DNA of 50,038 nucleotides, taken from NCBI GenBank assembly GCA_017883965.1, contig JAFNKG010000010.1, forward strand, positions 1 to 50,038. Reading direction: 5' to 3'. The position numbers were made by a program, and so were the translations under genes. Of the stretch, positions 42,055 through 49,826 are shown piece after piece; positions within the stretch are counted from its first letter, which is position 1, and every line of letters begins with the position of its first letter. Source of the DNA: Candidatus Methanophagales archaeon (lineage in GTDB: Archaea > Halobacteriota > Syntropharchaeia > Alkanophagales > Methanospirareceae). The notes below the pieces were generated by a model. It was not told where the DNA came from, searched no databases, and saw only the letters and a list, made by a program, of their open reading frames with translations.

Positions 42055-42810
42055 TTACTCCTTTATCGCTATCTTCACCATCGCAGGTCTTATGACCTTT
42101 CCACGGAAAGCATAGCCCTTTCTAATCACTTCTATAACCGTGTTCTCTGGATGAGTCTCGTCTACCGCCTTTGAAACAACTTCATGTCTAAAAGGGTCGA
42201 ATTGCTCACCATCTGCTTTTATCTCCTCGAGCCCTTCCCTTTCCAAAAGCTCGTTAAATTGCTTCATTGTCATTTCCACGCCTTTTACCAAACCTTCCGA
42301 GTTCTCATTTTCTTTTGCATGCCCTATTGCAACTTCTAAATTGTCCTTAATCGGCAGTAATTCCATTACAAAGCCTTCGAGGAGATAATCGGCAAATTCA
42401 CGTTTCTCCTTTTCCGCTCGGCGCTTGTAGTTCTCGAATTCTGCCTTCAAGTATTTTAAATCAGTTAAATATTCCTCTGCTTTCTTAGCTTCTTCTCCCT
42501 CTTCCTTTCCCTTTAATATTTCATCCGTTTTTCTTCTCTTAGCCGCTAACTCCGCTTCCAGAATCTCAACGGCATCTCCTATCTCCTCCAGACTTTCTTC
42601 GCTTAGATCCAGCTCTTGCTCCTCCTCCAACGCCGCTTTTATTCGCGCCAGCTCATTCACTATTCCGCTTAATTCGCCCTTCATGCCAGTTAATTCGCCT
42701 AATTCAGCCTCTACCGCCTTGCTACAAACGTTGACTTCGTTTAGCAATCGCTCTATCCGTTCCTCAAACTCCTTTTTTCTGCTATTCCCCCCGTTGCTAT
42801 CGTTGCTCAT
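42055..42810 (-). CDS. grpE: GrpE nucleotide exchange factor
   Basis: From ATG 42810 it has 251 residues; the frame is open further upstream, but the first 39 residues of that version cover an intergenic hairpin repeat and are rejected. A long charged coiled-coil region (about 15-110) leads to YLTDLKYLKAEFENYKRRAE and the beta-domain GEQFDPFRHEVVSKAVDETH and GYAFRGKVIRPAMVKIA. GrpE drives ADP release from DnaK. The N-terminal coiled coil is longer than in typical GrpE. DnaK and DnaJ are not adjacent in this window. Confidence 0.93.
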   Translation of the reverse strand: MSNDSNGGNSRKKEFEERIERLLNEVNVCSKAVEAELGELTGMKGELSGIVNELARIKAALEEEQELDLSEESLEEIGDAVEILEAELAAKRRKTDEILKGKEEGEEAKKAEEYLTDLKYLKAEFENYKRRAEKEKREFADYLLEGFVMELLPIKDNLEVAIGHAKENENSEGLVKGVEMTMKQFNELLEREGLEEIKADGEQFDPFRHEVVSKAVDETHPENTVIEVIRKGYAFRGKVIRPAMVKIAIKE

Positions 42811-42813
42811 AAA

Positions 42814-42878
42814 CCTTTCTTTAAAAAAGAAAGCTTTACCAAAGAAAGAAGTTTTTCTTTTTCTAAAAAAGAAAAAGT
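42814..42878. repeat. AT-rich hairpin repeat (inverted copy)
   Basis: Located exactly between the divergent grpE and mfnF-like genes. Reading the minus strand gives the shared core TTTGGTAAAGCTTT; hairpins are CTTTCTTTAAAAAAGAAAG (42815-42833) and TTTTTCTTTTTCTAAAAAAG continuing to AAAAA. Because both neighbours start within 30 bases, the repeat must sit in or near their promoters or leaders. Confidence 0.65.
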
Positions 42879-42880
42879 GT

Positions 42881-43888
42881 ATGTTCGTAGGTATAGATGT
42901 AGGGGGGGCGAATACGAAAATAGCCACATCGGACGGGTTTGTAGATTCGATTTATGCACCTTTGTGGAAAAATAAGACGATACTATACGACGTGCTGTCA
43001 GAAGTGAAACAGAAGTTTGAAGCAGGGATAGAAGCAGTAGGCGTGGTGATGACCGGTGAACTGTGTGACTGCTTCGAGACAAAAAGAGAAGGTGTTTTAC
43101 ATATAAAAAAGGCGCTATCTACTGCATTTGAAACACTCAAATTTTTCGACAGTAATTGCGGTTTCAAAGACGGCTCCGAGGTAGATAAAGACCCGCTTTC
43201 CTTCGCATCTACGAACTGGCTCGCCTCCTCGAAGCTCATATCTGAGCAATACGAAGATGCAATATTCGTGGACATCGGTAGCACCACAACAGATGTAATT
43301 CCAATAGTGAGCGGAGAAATAAAAGCGAAGAGAACAGACCTCGAAAGACTGAAATCCGGCGAACTAATCTATTCCGGCGTCTTAAGAACTAATGTTGCTA
43401 CAGTGCTGAAAGAAGTCGAGATAGGCGATAAAGGAGAAGAATGCGGTATTTCCTCAGAGCTTTTCGCAATAACCGCTGACGCTTACCTCGTCCTCGGATA
43501 CATAACCGCGGATGATTACAGTTGTGAAAGCCCGGACAGTTATGCTTTTGGAGGTCGAGAAAATGAGGAAAAGAGTAGAGTGAGTGCGATGCGAAGGCTA
43601 TCCAGAGTAGTATGCAGTGACCTTGAGGAGATAGGGGAGGATAGCGCAGTCGGTATTGCAGAGCAGGTAAAGAAAGCACAAGTTGAGGGGTTGGCTGCTT
43701 CTATGGTGCGATTAAAAGAGAAGTATGGCTTGAAGATGGTAGTATCCGCGGGAATAGGTGATTTCATTGCAAAGGAAGCTGCTGATTCGTTGAATATCCA
43801 ATTCTTATCGCTTTATTCCATCTATGGAACGAAAATATCGGCTACATTTCCCGCTTATTCGGTGTCGAAGTTGTTAGAAACATTGTAG
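42881..43888 (+). CDS. mfnF: MfnF-like methanofuran biosynthesis protein
   Basis: 335 residues from ATG 42881; the longer open frame upstream overlaps grpE and the hairpin repeat, so it is not used. The family is the hydantoinase-like H4MPT-linked C1 transfer group, in which the Methanocaldococcus member couples the furan amine to tyramine-glutamate in methanofuran synthesis. Motifs of the ASKHA type: FVGIDVGGANTKIATSDG at the start, GVVMTGELCDCF (around 54), DAIFVDIGSTTTDVIPIVSG (around 126), and the closing VVSAGIGDFIAKEAA. Methanofuran is needed for formyl transfer in archaeal C1 metabolism, matching the marker genes. Confidence 0.85.
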   Translation: MFVGIDVGGANTKIATSDGFVDSIYAPLWKNKTILYDVLSEVKQKFEAGIEAVGVVMTGELCDCFETKREGVLHIKKALSTAFETLKFFDSNCGFKDGSEVDKDPLSFASTNWLASSKLISEQYEDAIFVDIGSTTTDVIPIVSGEIKAKRTDLERLKSGELIYSGVLRTNVATVLKEVEIGDKGEECGISSELFAITADAYLVLGYITADDYSCESPDSYAFGGRENEEKSRVSAMRRLSRVVCSDLEEIGEDSAVGIAEQVKKAQVEGLAASMVRLKEKYGLKMVVSAGIGDFIAKEAADSLNIQFLSLYSIYGTKISATFPAYSVSKLLETL

Positions 43889-43908
43889 GTGTTTAGCTGC
43901 CAAGTTTC

Positions 43909-44072
43909 AAGATGCACGATACAGGATGCAAGATACAGGACTATGATTTATGACCAGATTCCACAGCTTTAATGAAAATTTCAATTGCCAACTCATGACT
44001 TAACTGATGTATTTCCAAATCATTATATGTCTAAAATGCCATCATTCTGCTGTATCTTGTATCGTGCATCTT
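43909..44072. repeat. Imperfect inverted repeat spanning 164 bp, MITE-like
   Basis: Left arm 43909-43938 starts AAGATGCACGATACA and ends AAGATACAG with GGATGC between; right arm 44050-44072 is CTGTATCTTGTATCGTGCAT with CTT, the reverse complement without the six extra bases. The 110 bases inside have no open frame. The arms could be ends of a small non-autonomous element or form a long hairpin before coaE. Confidence 0.65.
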
Positions 44073-44129
44073 CATCATGATTATACAATTACGAAACTTT
44101 TTCTTAATAAAAAAGAAAAAAGTGTAGAA

Positions 44130-44732
44130 ATGCAGGTCGTGGGCATAACAGGGGGAATAGCAAGTGGAAAGAGCCTCGTGTTAAATACATTTATGAAACT
44201 CGGCGCTTATGCGATAGACTGTGATGCGCTAAGCAGAGAGGTTGTAATACCCTGTTCGAAGGCGTGGTGGGAGATAGTGAATTTCTTTGATAAAGATATA
44301 TTGAAGAAGGATTTGGAGATAGACCGGAAGAAGCTGGGGGAAATAGTGTTCGGCGATTCGGAGAAACTCGATATTTTAGAGAAGATAATACACCCGGAAG
44401 TAAGAAAGAAGTGCATGGAGAGAGTCGCGGCGATAAAGAAGATGGAATTAGAGCCAAATACGCTCGTTGTTATTGACGTCCCGCTATTAATAGAGCTGGG
44501 GATTCAAAAGGAATTCGATAAAGTAATTGTTGTTTATGTCAGCGAGGAGGTGCAGATAAGAAGGGTGATGAAACGAGATGGAGTAACGAAGGAAGCGGCA
44601 AAAAAAATGATTGGAATGCAAATGCCGCTGAAGGAGAAGCGGAAATTCGCTGATATTGTTATAAATAATGGAGGCACGCTCGAAGAAACCGAGAAGCAGG
44701 TTAGAAATGTGTTTGAGTCACTTTCTTCTTGA
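44130..44732 (+). CDS. coaE: Dephospho-CoA kinase, bacterial CoaE type
   Basis: 200 residues from ATG 44130; an upstream in-frame ATG at 44007 lies inside the inverted repeat and is discarded. The P-loop is GITGGIASGKSLV (residues 5-17, GIASGKS), the family motif YAIDCDALSREVV follows, then IIHPEVRKKC, VVIDVPLLIELG and RRVMKRDGVTKEAA, all standard for CoaE, which phosphorylates dephospho-CoA to CoA. Many archaea use an unrelated enzyme for this step, so a CoaE-type kinase is notable and may have come from bacteria. Confidence 0.9.
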   Translation: MQVVGITGGIASGKSLVLNTFMKLGAYAIDCDALSREVVIPCSKAWWEIVNFFDKDILKKDLEIDRKKLGEIVFGDSEKLDILEKIIHPEVRKKCMERVAAIKKMELEPNTLVVIDVPLLIELGIQKEFDKVIVVYVSEEVQIRRVMKRDGVTKEAAKKMIGMQMPLKEKRKFADIVINNGGTLEETEKQVRNVFESLSS

Positions 44733-44791
44733 AATTCCAAATCCTGAGCACTAAATCTCATTTGATTTTTGAATTTTAATTTTTATTTCTG

Positions 44792-45133
44792 TTAATCGCC
44801 CAACCCTGATTCTCCAAGAACAAGCAAGTCTATTTCGTCAGCTAAATCAGAGAAACGATCCTTAAACTCAAGTATCTTGTCCCTCTTTGCTTCCTCTATC
44901 TCCGGTTTGCCAAGCTTTTCTTCGAGTTCCACCTCTTTATAAAAGATGTCATAAATCAACAAGAAAATACTGGGTCTTTTGCTTCTAAACCTTTTAAAGT
45001 CTTCCATAACAGCCTTGCCATCCAAATATTTGTCTCGCATTTCATCAAATTCTCTAAAAATCACGTCGCTGTCCTTATAAAAATCGCTTAATGTTTTCAA
45101 AAAGATTTCCGATATTTTTTTATCTTCTGACAT
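44792..45133 (-). CDS. Hypothetical helical protein (113 aa)
   Basis: Begins MSEDKKISEIFLKTLSDFYK; almost entirely helical and highly charged, without cysteine or membrane segment. Ends LADEIDLLVLGESGLGD. I do not recognise a family. It lies downstream of and on the same strand as ArcS, 67 bases after its stop, and is convergent with coaE. The ATG start and continuous helical heptad-like pattern support a real gene. Confidence 0.55.
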   Translation of the reverse strand: MSEDKKISEIFLKTLSDFYKDSDVIFREFDEMRDKYLDGKAVMEDFKRFRSKRPSIFLLIYDIFYKEVELEEKLGKPEIEEAKRDKILEFKDRFSDLADEIDLLVLGESGLGD

Positions 45134-45200
45134 GAGCTATATTGAATAATATATTTGGTTATTTAAAAATTTTTCGATTTTGTTTTTTAAAATTTTCGGT

Positions 45201-46970
45201 TTAAACTTCCTCCACCGCTCGCACCTGCACTGCCACGCCCCTCCTCGATTCCACCATCTCCCAGCCGCTCATCTTTGCTCTACCCACGCCAAATGCCTTC
45301 TCACCAACGAAAACAACTTCATCATTCACTCTTATTTGTTCACCTGCGTTTACAACGCCTGGCGCCAATATCGAACCTTCGGGGACAAAATCACCTATCT
45401 GCACCATGTATGAAGAAAGAGAATTCATGATTTTACGAGCTCCTTTCAGCGTAAGACTTAAAATCCCGTATTCAGGCACGATTCTCGCAAGGACGTCACC
45501 CCCCAAACTGAGTTTATAAGAAGGATACCTTCCGGTTATTTTTATTCTTTCTCCTTCTTTTTTCGCTACAAGCTCGTTTCCCGCACCGATACCGAACTGA
45601 AAATCAGCCATTGCTTTTATCATGCTCGTTTTCATTTCAAATCCGGACAGCCTCTTTCTCTCGCCACATAACTCGGCTATTCGTTCTTTCAATCTGTTCA
45701 AAGCTACTTTTGAAGTCGCTTCCTCACCGTTCTCGCATGTGAACACAATTTCTATGCCCAAATCCTCTGTAACACCTGAGCATATCTCTTTATACGCACC
45801 GCTGAGATGTGCAACCACCGTGTCGTAACTTCTCAAGTTACGCTCAAGATATGCACGCAAGCACGAGGATACCCATTCTCGCTCCTCCGCATCCCAGTAT
45901 CCGGTTACGGGAATATCGTAGAATGCGGCAGGATAAACTATCTCAAGCTCTCTTGGAACAACACTAAGCGGAGACGTTAAAATCAACTCGTGAATATGCC
46001 CTCTATAATCTTCAATCGCATCTATGAATTTCGTATGAGAAGGCGACATAGAATAGGGTTTCTTAGCTGAACATGGCAATATCAGCAAGATTCGTCTCGT
46101 CGGCGGTTCATACCTTTCCAGAACACGGTTCGCAAACCTCTTTACTTCTATTCGCTTCAACGATTCCATCGTATTCGCTTTAATGCATTCTCTCCGGGCA
46201 ATCGGCGTTCTGAGCTCAAAATACGCATCCTCATCAAGGTCCATGATTCTTAGCACTGCGGTTAAAAAAGCTGAAGACCGCACCTTCATTTCCACGTACT
46301 CACGCAAATTACCTGCTCTTATACGCTCTTTTGCCTTTTTCACCTCCTTATCCAGAAGCGCCGTATTATGTCTTGCGAGCAACAACGCCCGTTCCTTAAA
46401 ATCCTTTCCTCTTAACTCGTTTATACTTAGAGAAGCGCAAACACTACAATTGCATGGCAATTCCTCCAATTCGGTTAATCTTATTTCACCTTCTTCCACC
46501 TGATAAATACCCTGATAGCCTTTTATCACCGCGTTCGTATCGTCTATTATATCCACACCCATGTAAAACAGCAATGCGGCATTCTCCGCAGTCGCTATCG
46601 CAGGAACCCACAACGCGACATCCGGCGGTATCATATTTCTCGCATCAATAATTCTACGTGCAAAATCCTTCGGGCTGTTGTGCATATTAGAAGCGAAGGA
46701 GAGCACAAAGAAATCAACAAATAGTGGAGCATCTTTCACCATTGTGAACAAGGGATGAACTTCAGGCAAGAGGACCGCGCCTCGTGGAACGTTCCATGTT
46801 TCTTCCGAAGATAAATCTTTAAAGTTCGAATCTTCTGCATTAATCACTTCGAGCTTTTCTTCGCTTTCAACTCGGAGCATCAGAGGTGTTTGCTTCTTTT
46901 CTCCAGGTAGAAACAAAATACCTATTCGCGCCGCACCGTCTCTCTTCCGCACCTCGTAAAACTTGCTCAT
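45201..46970 (-). CDS. arcS: Archaeosine synthase ArcS
   Basis: 589 residues. ArcS (formerly TgtA2) helps turn preQ0 at position 15 of tRNA into archaeosine. The N-terminal TGT-like part includes VDFFVLSFASNMHNSPKDFA and LWVPAIATAENAALLFYMGV; ELPCNCSVCASLS keeps the Cys cluster; the ArcS-specific ILLILPCSAKKPYSMSPSHT and DAIEDYRGHIHELILTSPLS follow; the C-terminal 75 residues are a PUA RNA-binding domain (GVVNAGEQIRVNDEVVFVGE). The complete PCSAKKPY motif implies an active protein. This modification is confined to archaea, which helps place the host. Confidence 0.93.
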   Translation of the reverse strand: MSKFYEVRKRDGAARIGILFLPGEKKQTPLMLRVESEEKLEVINAEDSNFKDLSSEETWNVPRGAVLLPEVHPLFTMVKDAPLFVDFFVLSFASNMHNSPKDFARRIIDARNMIPPDVALWVPAIATAENAALLFYMGVDIIDDTNAVIKGYQGIYQVEEGEIRLTELEELPCNCSVCASLSINELRGKDFKERALLLARHNTALLDKEVKKAKERIRAGNLREYVEMKVRSSAFLTAVLRIMDLDEDAYFELRTPIARRECIKANTMESLKRIEVKRFANRVLERYEPPTRRILLILPCSAKKPYSMSPSHTKFIDAIEDYRGHIHELILTSPLSVVPRELEIVYPAAFYDIPVTGYWDAEEREWVSSCLRAYLERNLRSYDTVVAHLSGAYKEICSGVTEDLGIEIVFTCENGEEATSKVALNRLKERIAELCGERKRLSGFEMKTSMIKAMADFQFGIGAGNELVAKKEGERIKITGRYPSYKLSLGGDVLARIVPEYGILSLTLKGARKIMNSLSSYMVQIGDFVPEGSILAPGVVNAGEQIRVNDEVVFVGEKAFGVGRAKMSGWEMVESRRGVAVQVRAVEEV

Positions 46971-47028
46971 CTTGCAATTTTAAATTTTTTTCCCGTAGAT
47001 AAAGAATCGCCTTGTTTGCGTTCTATTT

Positions 47029-47060
47029 CTTTTGGTAAAGCTTTTCTTTCTAAGAAAGGG
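47029..47060. repeat. AT-rich repeat, near-identical to that at 13.1 kb
   Basis: CTTTTGGTAAAGCTTTTCTT then TCTAAGAAAGGG; the copy at 13089-13120 differs only near the end (AAAAGG for AAAGGG). Such length identity between two distant intergenic sites shows a real dispersed repeat and not chance AT richness. It lies between the ArcS start and the integron-like region. Confidence 0.7.
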
Positions 47061-47120
47061 TTTTTTATCGCTTTTGAATCTTCAATTCTAATCTCCGATA
47101 GTCTTAAGAGGTATGCCAAA

Positions 47121-47178
47121 TTACTACTGTTATTTATATCAATTGAGAAATAATAGAATAAAGATAAAAAGCAATGTT
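47121..47178 (+). promoter_or_regulatory. attI-like leader, copy 1, with TATA-like element
   Basis: A stretch repeated at 49025-49083. The last 32 bases (47147-47178, ending AAAAAGCAATGTT) differ by one base between copies, and similarity stops right at a GTT, the place where integron recombinases cut (G^TT). TTATTTATAT at 47130-47139 looks like an archaeal TATA box placed to transcribe whatever is inserted after the GTT. Read together this resembles an integron attI site with a cassette promoter. The role is inference; the repeat itself is plain. Confidence 0.55.
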
Positions 47179-47190
47179 CGGTGAAAAAAT

Positions 47191-48183
47191 ATGTTAGCAA
47201 GACTTGATTTGTTACTACCTTTCGCAATTACAATTCCAGAAGGAGAACATTTCTCTATTTACCAATGTGATGATGAAGGATACAATATCCGAATCTTTCC
47301 TCCCATAAAAACCGAATACCCAGTAGCACAAGATGATCCGGATGAAATCTTAATTAATGGTAAGCCCGCCTTTCAAGCCAACGGTCTTAGGATATATTTT
47401 CAAAAGGACAACTTCGATCGTCGTCAGGGAATCGAATGCGACCCTCCATATCCACTTATAGCCCGAACCATTAACTTATTTTTGTTAAAGTTTCGCTTTG
47501 TAGTTCGTGGTAGCAAAATACGCCCCATAAATTTTCCTTACACCTCTTGGCATTTACAATATCTTAACGATGACGAATCAGAACTAGACAAAACTGAGGG
47601 ACTAGTTAGAGGTAGGGGTAGCAAAGTCTTTACTCTTTCCTGGACGGCTTTAAATAATGATATATGGAAAAGGATTTTTGAATTACCTCCTGATTATATC
47701 CCTCCTCAGTGGGACAATCTCCTTCTCGATGCCAATGAAGCCTTGCCCGAAATAGGTCCCTCAGTCGTATTAGCTGAAACGGCATTAGAAGTATTTATTT
47801 CACATATTCTCAATGAGTTGTCTAAAAATAGCACCATACCAAAAGACCTATGGAATTGGGTAAATAATAGAAACTGGTGGTTACAGGAACCAACAACTGA
47901 AGAACAATTTGATATACTATTAAAAACTCTTTTAGGAATTTCGCTAAAAGAAAATAATGATTTGTGGGAATCTTTTAAGAATTTAAAAAACGCAAGAAAT
48001 TCATTTGTTCATGAGGGGATAGCCAAAATTGGACAAAATCCAATCTCGGAAAGAGAAGCACGAAAATTATTAGCAAAAGCGAATGAAATTGTAATATTTA
48101 TTAAAAATAAATTACCAGAAGAATTACGGTGGCCAGAATATAAACATTCAATAAATGTAGAAGCAAAGAAAAAGATTATTTAA
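47191..48183 (+). CDS. HEPN-motif protein carried on an integron-like cassette
   Basis: 330 residues. The C-terminal 130 residues are helical and include LKNARNSFVHEG with Arg269 and His274, the R-x4-H signature of HEPN ribonucleases; Asn270 after the Arg is also usual. The N-terminal 190 residues are beta-rich (IYFQKDNF, SWHLQYLNDD) and unknown to me. HEPN proteins act in RNA cleavage in toxin and antiviral systems. The ATG is 14 bases after the cassette boundary GTT and lacks a ribosome site; the stop is eight bases before the attC. So the gene fills the cassette almost completely, as integron genes do. Confidence 0.75.
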   Translation: MLARLDLLLPFAITIPEGEHFSIYQCDDEGYNIRIFPPIKTEYPVAQDDPDEILINGKPAFQANGLRIYFQKDNFDRRQGIECDPPYPLIARTINLFLLKFRFVVRGSKIRPINFPYTSWHLQYLNDDESELDKTEGLVRGRGSKVFTLSWTALNNDIWKRIFELPPDYIPPQWDNLLLDANEALPEIGPSVVLAETALEVFISHILNELSKNSTIPKDLWNWVNNRNWWLQEPTTEEQFDILLKTLLGISLKENNDLWESFKNLKNARNSFVHEGIAKIGQNPISEREARKLLAKANEIVIFIKNKLPEELRWPEYKHSINVEAKKKII

Positions 48184-48190
48184 ATAAAAC

Positions 48191-48262
48191 ACCGAACAAG
48201 ACGCTACACCTGACCGCTAATCCGCTACGTTCCATAGCGGCAGGTGAGCTTGGTCGTTCGGC
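48191..48262 (+). other. attC-like integron recombination site
   Basis: 72 bases. R'' is ACCGAAC (48191-48197) and R' is GTTCGGC (48256-48262). Between them GCTACACCTGACCGCTA (48203-48219) pairs with TAGCGGCAGGTGAGC (48235-48249), leaving two unpaired A residues on one arm, just like the extrahelical bases that orient attC folding. AAG and CTTGG form the inner boxes; the terminal loop is 15 bases. R'' is the exact complement of GTTCGGT at 47176-47182, as required if the two bound the same cassette. Next cassette starts after G48256. Confidence 0.8.
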
Positions 48263-48280
48263 ATAAAGGGAACAAGAACA

Positions 48281-48466
48281 ATGTCATCTGTAAAAGCGCG
48301 AATGGCTGAAATCATCCAGGAGCAACCGGAGGATGCAACCTACGAGGAGATCATGCGCGAGCTTGCTTTCGAGCGCATGGTTGAGCGCGGACTGGCGGAC
48401 TCCCGTACCGGAAGGGTTATTTCCAACGAAGAGATGGGTCGGCGGATTCGAACATGGCAGAAATAA
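48281..48466 (+). CDS. ParD-like antitoxin on the second cassette
   Basis: 61 residues: KARMAEIIQEQPEDATYEEI then MRELAFERMVERGLADSRTG and RVISNEEMGRRIRTWQK. The ISNEEMGRRI tail is common in small antitoxins next to ParE/RelE toxins. It starts 19 bases after the attC and overlaps the toxin by 13 bases. GC content is visibly higher (about half) than in the AT-rich cassette before it, so the module came from a different source, probably bacterial. Confidence 0.78.
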   Translation: MSSVKARMAEIIQEQPEDATYEEIMRELAFERMVERGLADSRTGRVISNEEMGRRIRTWQK

Positions 48467-48672
48467 TATGGACGGAGGAGGCCGAGCGGTGGCTCAAAGA
48501 CATACACGATTATATAGCGCAGGACGACCCTGCCACCGCTGAGAGGGTCGTATCTGGCATTTATCAACGCGCGCAGATTCTGCTCGAGTTCCCAGAGGTT
48601 GGGTACAAATACAGATCAGAGGGACAAATGCTTAAGAAACTGTTCCCTTTGGTCATTGTCAAGAGCTTGTGA
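48454..48672 (+). pseudogene. ParE-like toxin, C-terminus replaced
   Basis: MAEIIWTEEAERWLKDIHDY then IAQDDPATAERVVSGIYQRA and QILLEFPEVGYKYRSE is a normal ParE/RelE start. After the Glu (around 48621) the frame enters DNA that reads as a recombinase on the other strand, so the last 16 residues (GQMLKKLFPLVIVKSL) are not toxin. The missing part normally holds the Arg and final strand of the fold. The toxin is therefore probably inactive, and the attC that should end this cassette (R'' GCCGAAC) is not found downstream. Confidence 0.7.
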
Positions 48673-48786
48673 AGCAGATAGTTCAAAGAACCGATAACCA
48701 TCAGAAATCCATTTCAGATAGTAGGGAATATATTTTTCTTTTATCACGCTCTTACGCCTGAGATACTGTTCAAATGTCTTTAACAT
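48616..48786 (-). pseudogene. N-terminal fragment of a tyrosine recombinase (integron-integrase-like)
   Basis: From ATG 48786 on the minus strand the frame reads MLKTFEQYLRRKSVIKEKYI, PYYLKWISDGYRFFELSAS, QALDNDQREQFLKHLSL and then TGA. This is the SAM-like core-binding start of a XerCD/IntI-type recombinase (EKYIPYYLKWISD...FLKHLS). The catalytic domain with R-H-R-Y is absent because the sequence meets the ParE gene. Its orientation, divergent from the attI-like leader 240 bases to the right, is that of intI in an integron. Below 60 codons, so it is missed by usual length cut-offs. Confidence 0.65.
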
Positions 48787-49024
48787 AACATAGTAGCATA
48801 ATATATCTATTCAGTTTAATTATGTGGTTATGTTGAATCAGACCGAATTTTCGAGGCACTATTACGATACCACTGCTACCCTTGATGAGTGGGGTGCCTG
48901 AGACGTTTACCTGCAAAGAAGGAGGGTTCACTTGGGTTATCGAATAAAAGACGTAGGTGGTTTATGGCGCGATGTAGGGTAATTTTGATATATATGATAA
49001 TAATTTAAAATATAAAATAGTAAT
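48787..49024. other. Gap between recombinase fragment and second leader
   Basis: A plus-strand stretch from ATG 48830 reads MLNQTEFSRHYYDTTATLDE and stops soon after; it has no partner or ribosome site. The last 60 bases are very AT-rich. In a complete integron this interval would hold the intI promoter and attI; I see nothing else. Confidence 0.35.
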
Positions 49025-49083
49025 TTACCAATGATTATTTATACGAGGTAGGAAATAATAGAATAAATATAAAAAGCAATGTT
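49025..49083 (+). promoter_or_regulatory. attI-like leader, copy 2, with TATA-like element
   Basis: Second copy of the leader at 47121-47178: the last 32 bases (49052-49083) differ by one base and end in AAAAAGCAATGTT, after which the copies part. TTATTTATA lies at 49035-49043. The following cassette would start TTATGT. It sits beside the divergent recombinase fragment, the normal place for attI. Confidence 0.55.
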
Positions 49084-49132
49084 ATGTCGGATAAAATATA
49101 ATGCATAACACAGATTAAAAGGAGGCAAAATA

Positions 49133-49714
49133 ATGAAAAAGCAATTAAAAGTAAATCAAGTTTCTTTATATAGAGAAATTGCTAAAAATTTAATAAATCC
49201 ACTCGAAGTTATGAGAGAAGCCATTAGCAATTCGCATGATGCTTCAGCAAAAGAGATTATGATAAAAATAGATAGAAATCCTCAATCAAATAAACTAGTT
49301 GTAGAGATTGCTGATGATGGAAATGGTATGGATGAAGAAGGATTTGGACGATTTTTTAATCTTGGTGATTCACTAAAATTAAAAAATTTAATAGGGCAAA
49401 AAGGACTTGGCACAAAGACATATTTTAGAAGCGCAAGGTTATCTGTAGAATCACAAACTAGTGATAAAAGATATAAAGCAATTTTAAATGCACCTTGGGA
49501 TACTTTAAATAAAAATATATTGCCGGAATACGATCTAACAGAAATTGATTATGTCCCGGGGAAGAATGGGACTTCAATAATAATTGAAGATTATAAGACA
49601 AATAATCCTGAACGATATTATAACTTTGATACTTTAAAAGATTATATTTTGTGGTTTACAGCAGCAGGTTCTTTTAAAACAAAATTTGCGGCTTCATCCC
49701 GAAAGTCAATATAG
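49133..49714 (+). pseudogene. GHKL ATPase (MORC/Hsp90-like), 3' truncated
   Basis: 193 residues with AAGGAGG before the ATG. PLEVMREAISNSHDASAKEI is the N box (Glu, Asn, Asp), DDGNGMDEEG the G1 box, and IGQKGLGTKTYF the G2 box of GHKL ATPases; spacing resembles the HATPase_c_3 group in MORC and defence-linked proteins. Intact relatives continue for several hundred residues after the ATPase fold, but here the frame ends with SRKSI after GSFKTKFAAS, shortly before a transposase gene on the other strand, so an insertion has probably cut it. It lies directly after the second attI-like leader. Confidence 0.7.
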
Positions 49715-49826
49715 ATCGAGGTACATCCTCCATCTTATCCTCGGCGGTGATAAACAATATCATATTGAAGAGCATATACACTAATTGGGGGTATCTTGGG
49801 GGTCCCCTGCTGATGCCCGTTTGAAA

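Noticed and set aside
42811-42927. Upstream extension of GrpE by 39 residues
   Set aside because: The extension is a translation of the AT-rich hairpin repeat and of the start of the divergent mfnF-like gene.
48430-48445. GGATTCGAAC resembling a tRNA T-arm
   Set aside because: It lies inside the antitoxin frame and no cloverleaf can be drawn around it; no tRNA was found anywhere in the window.
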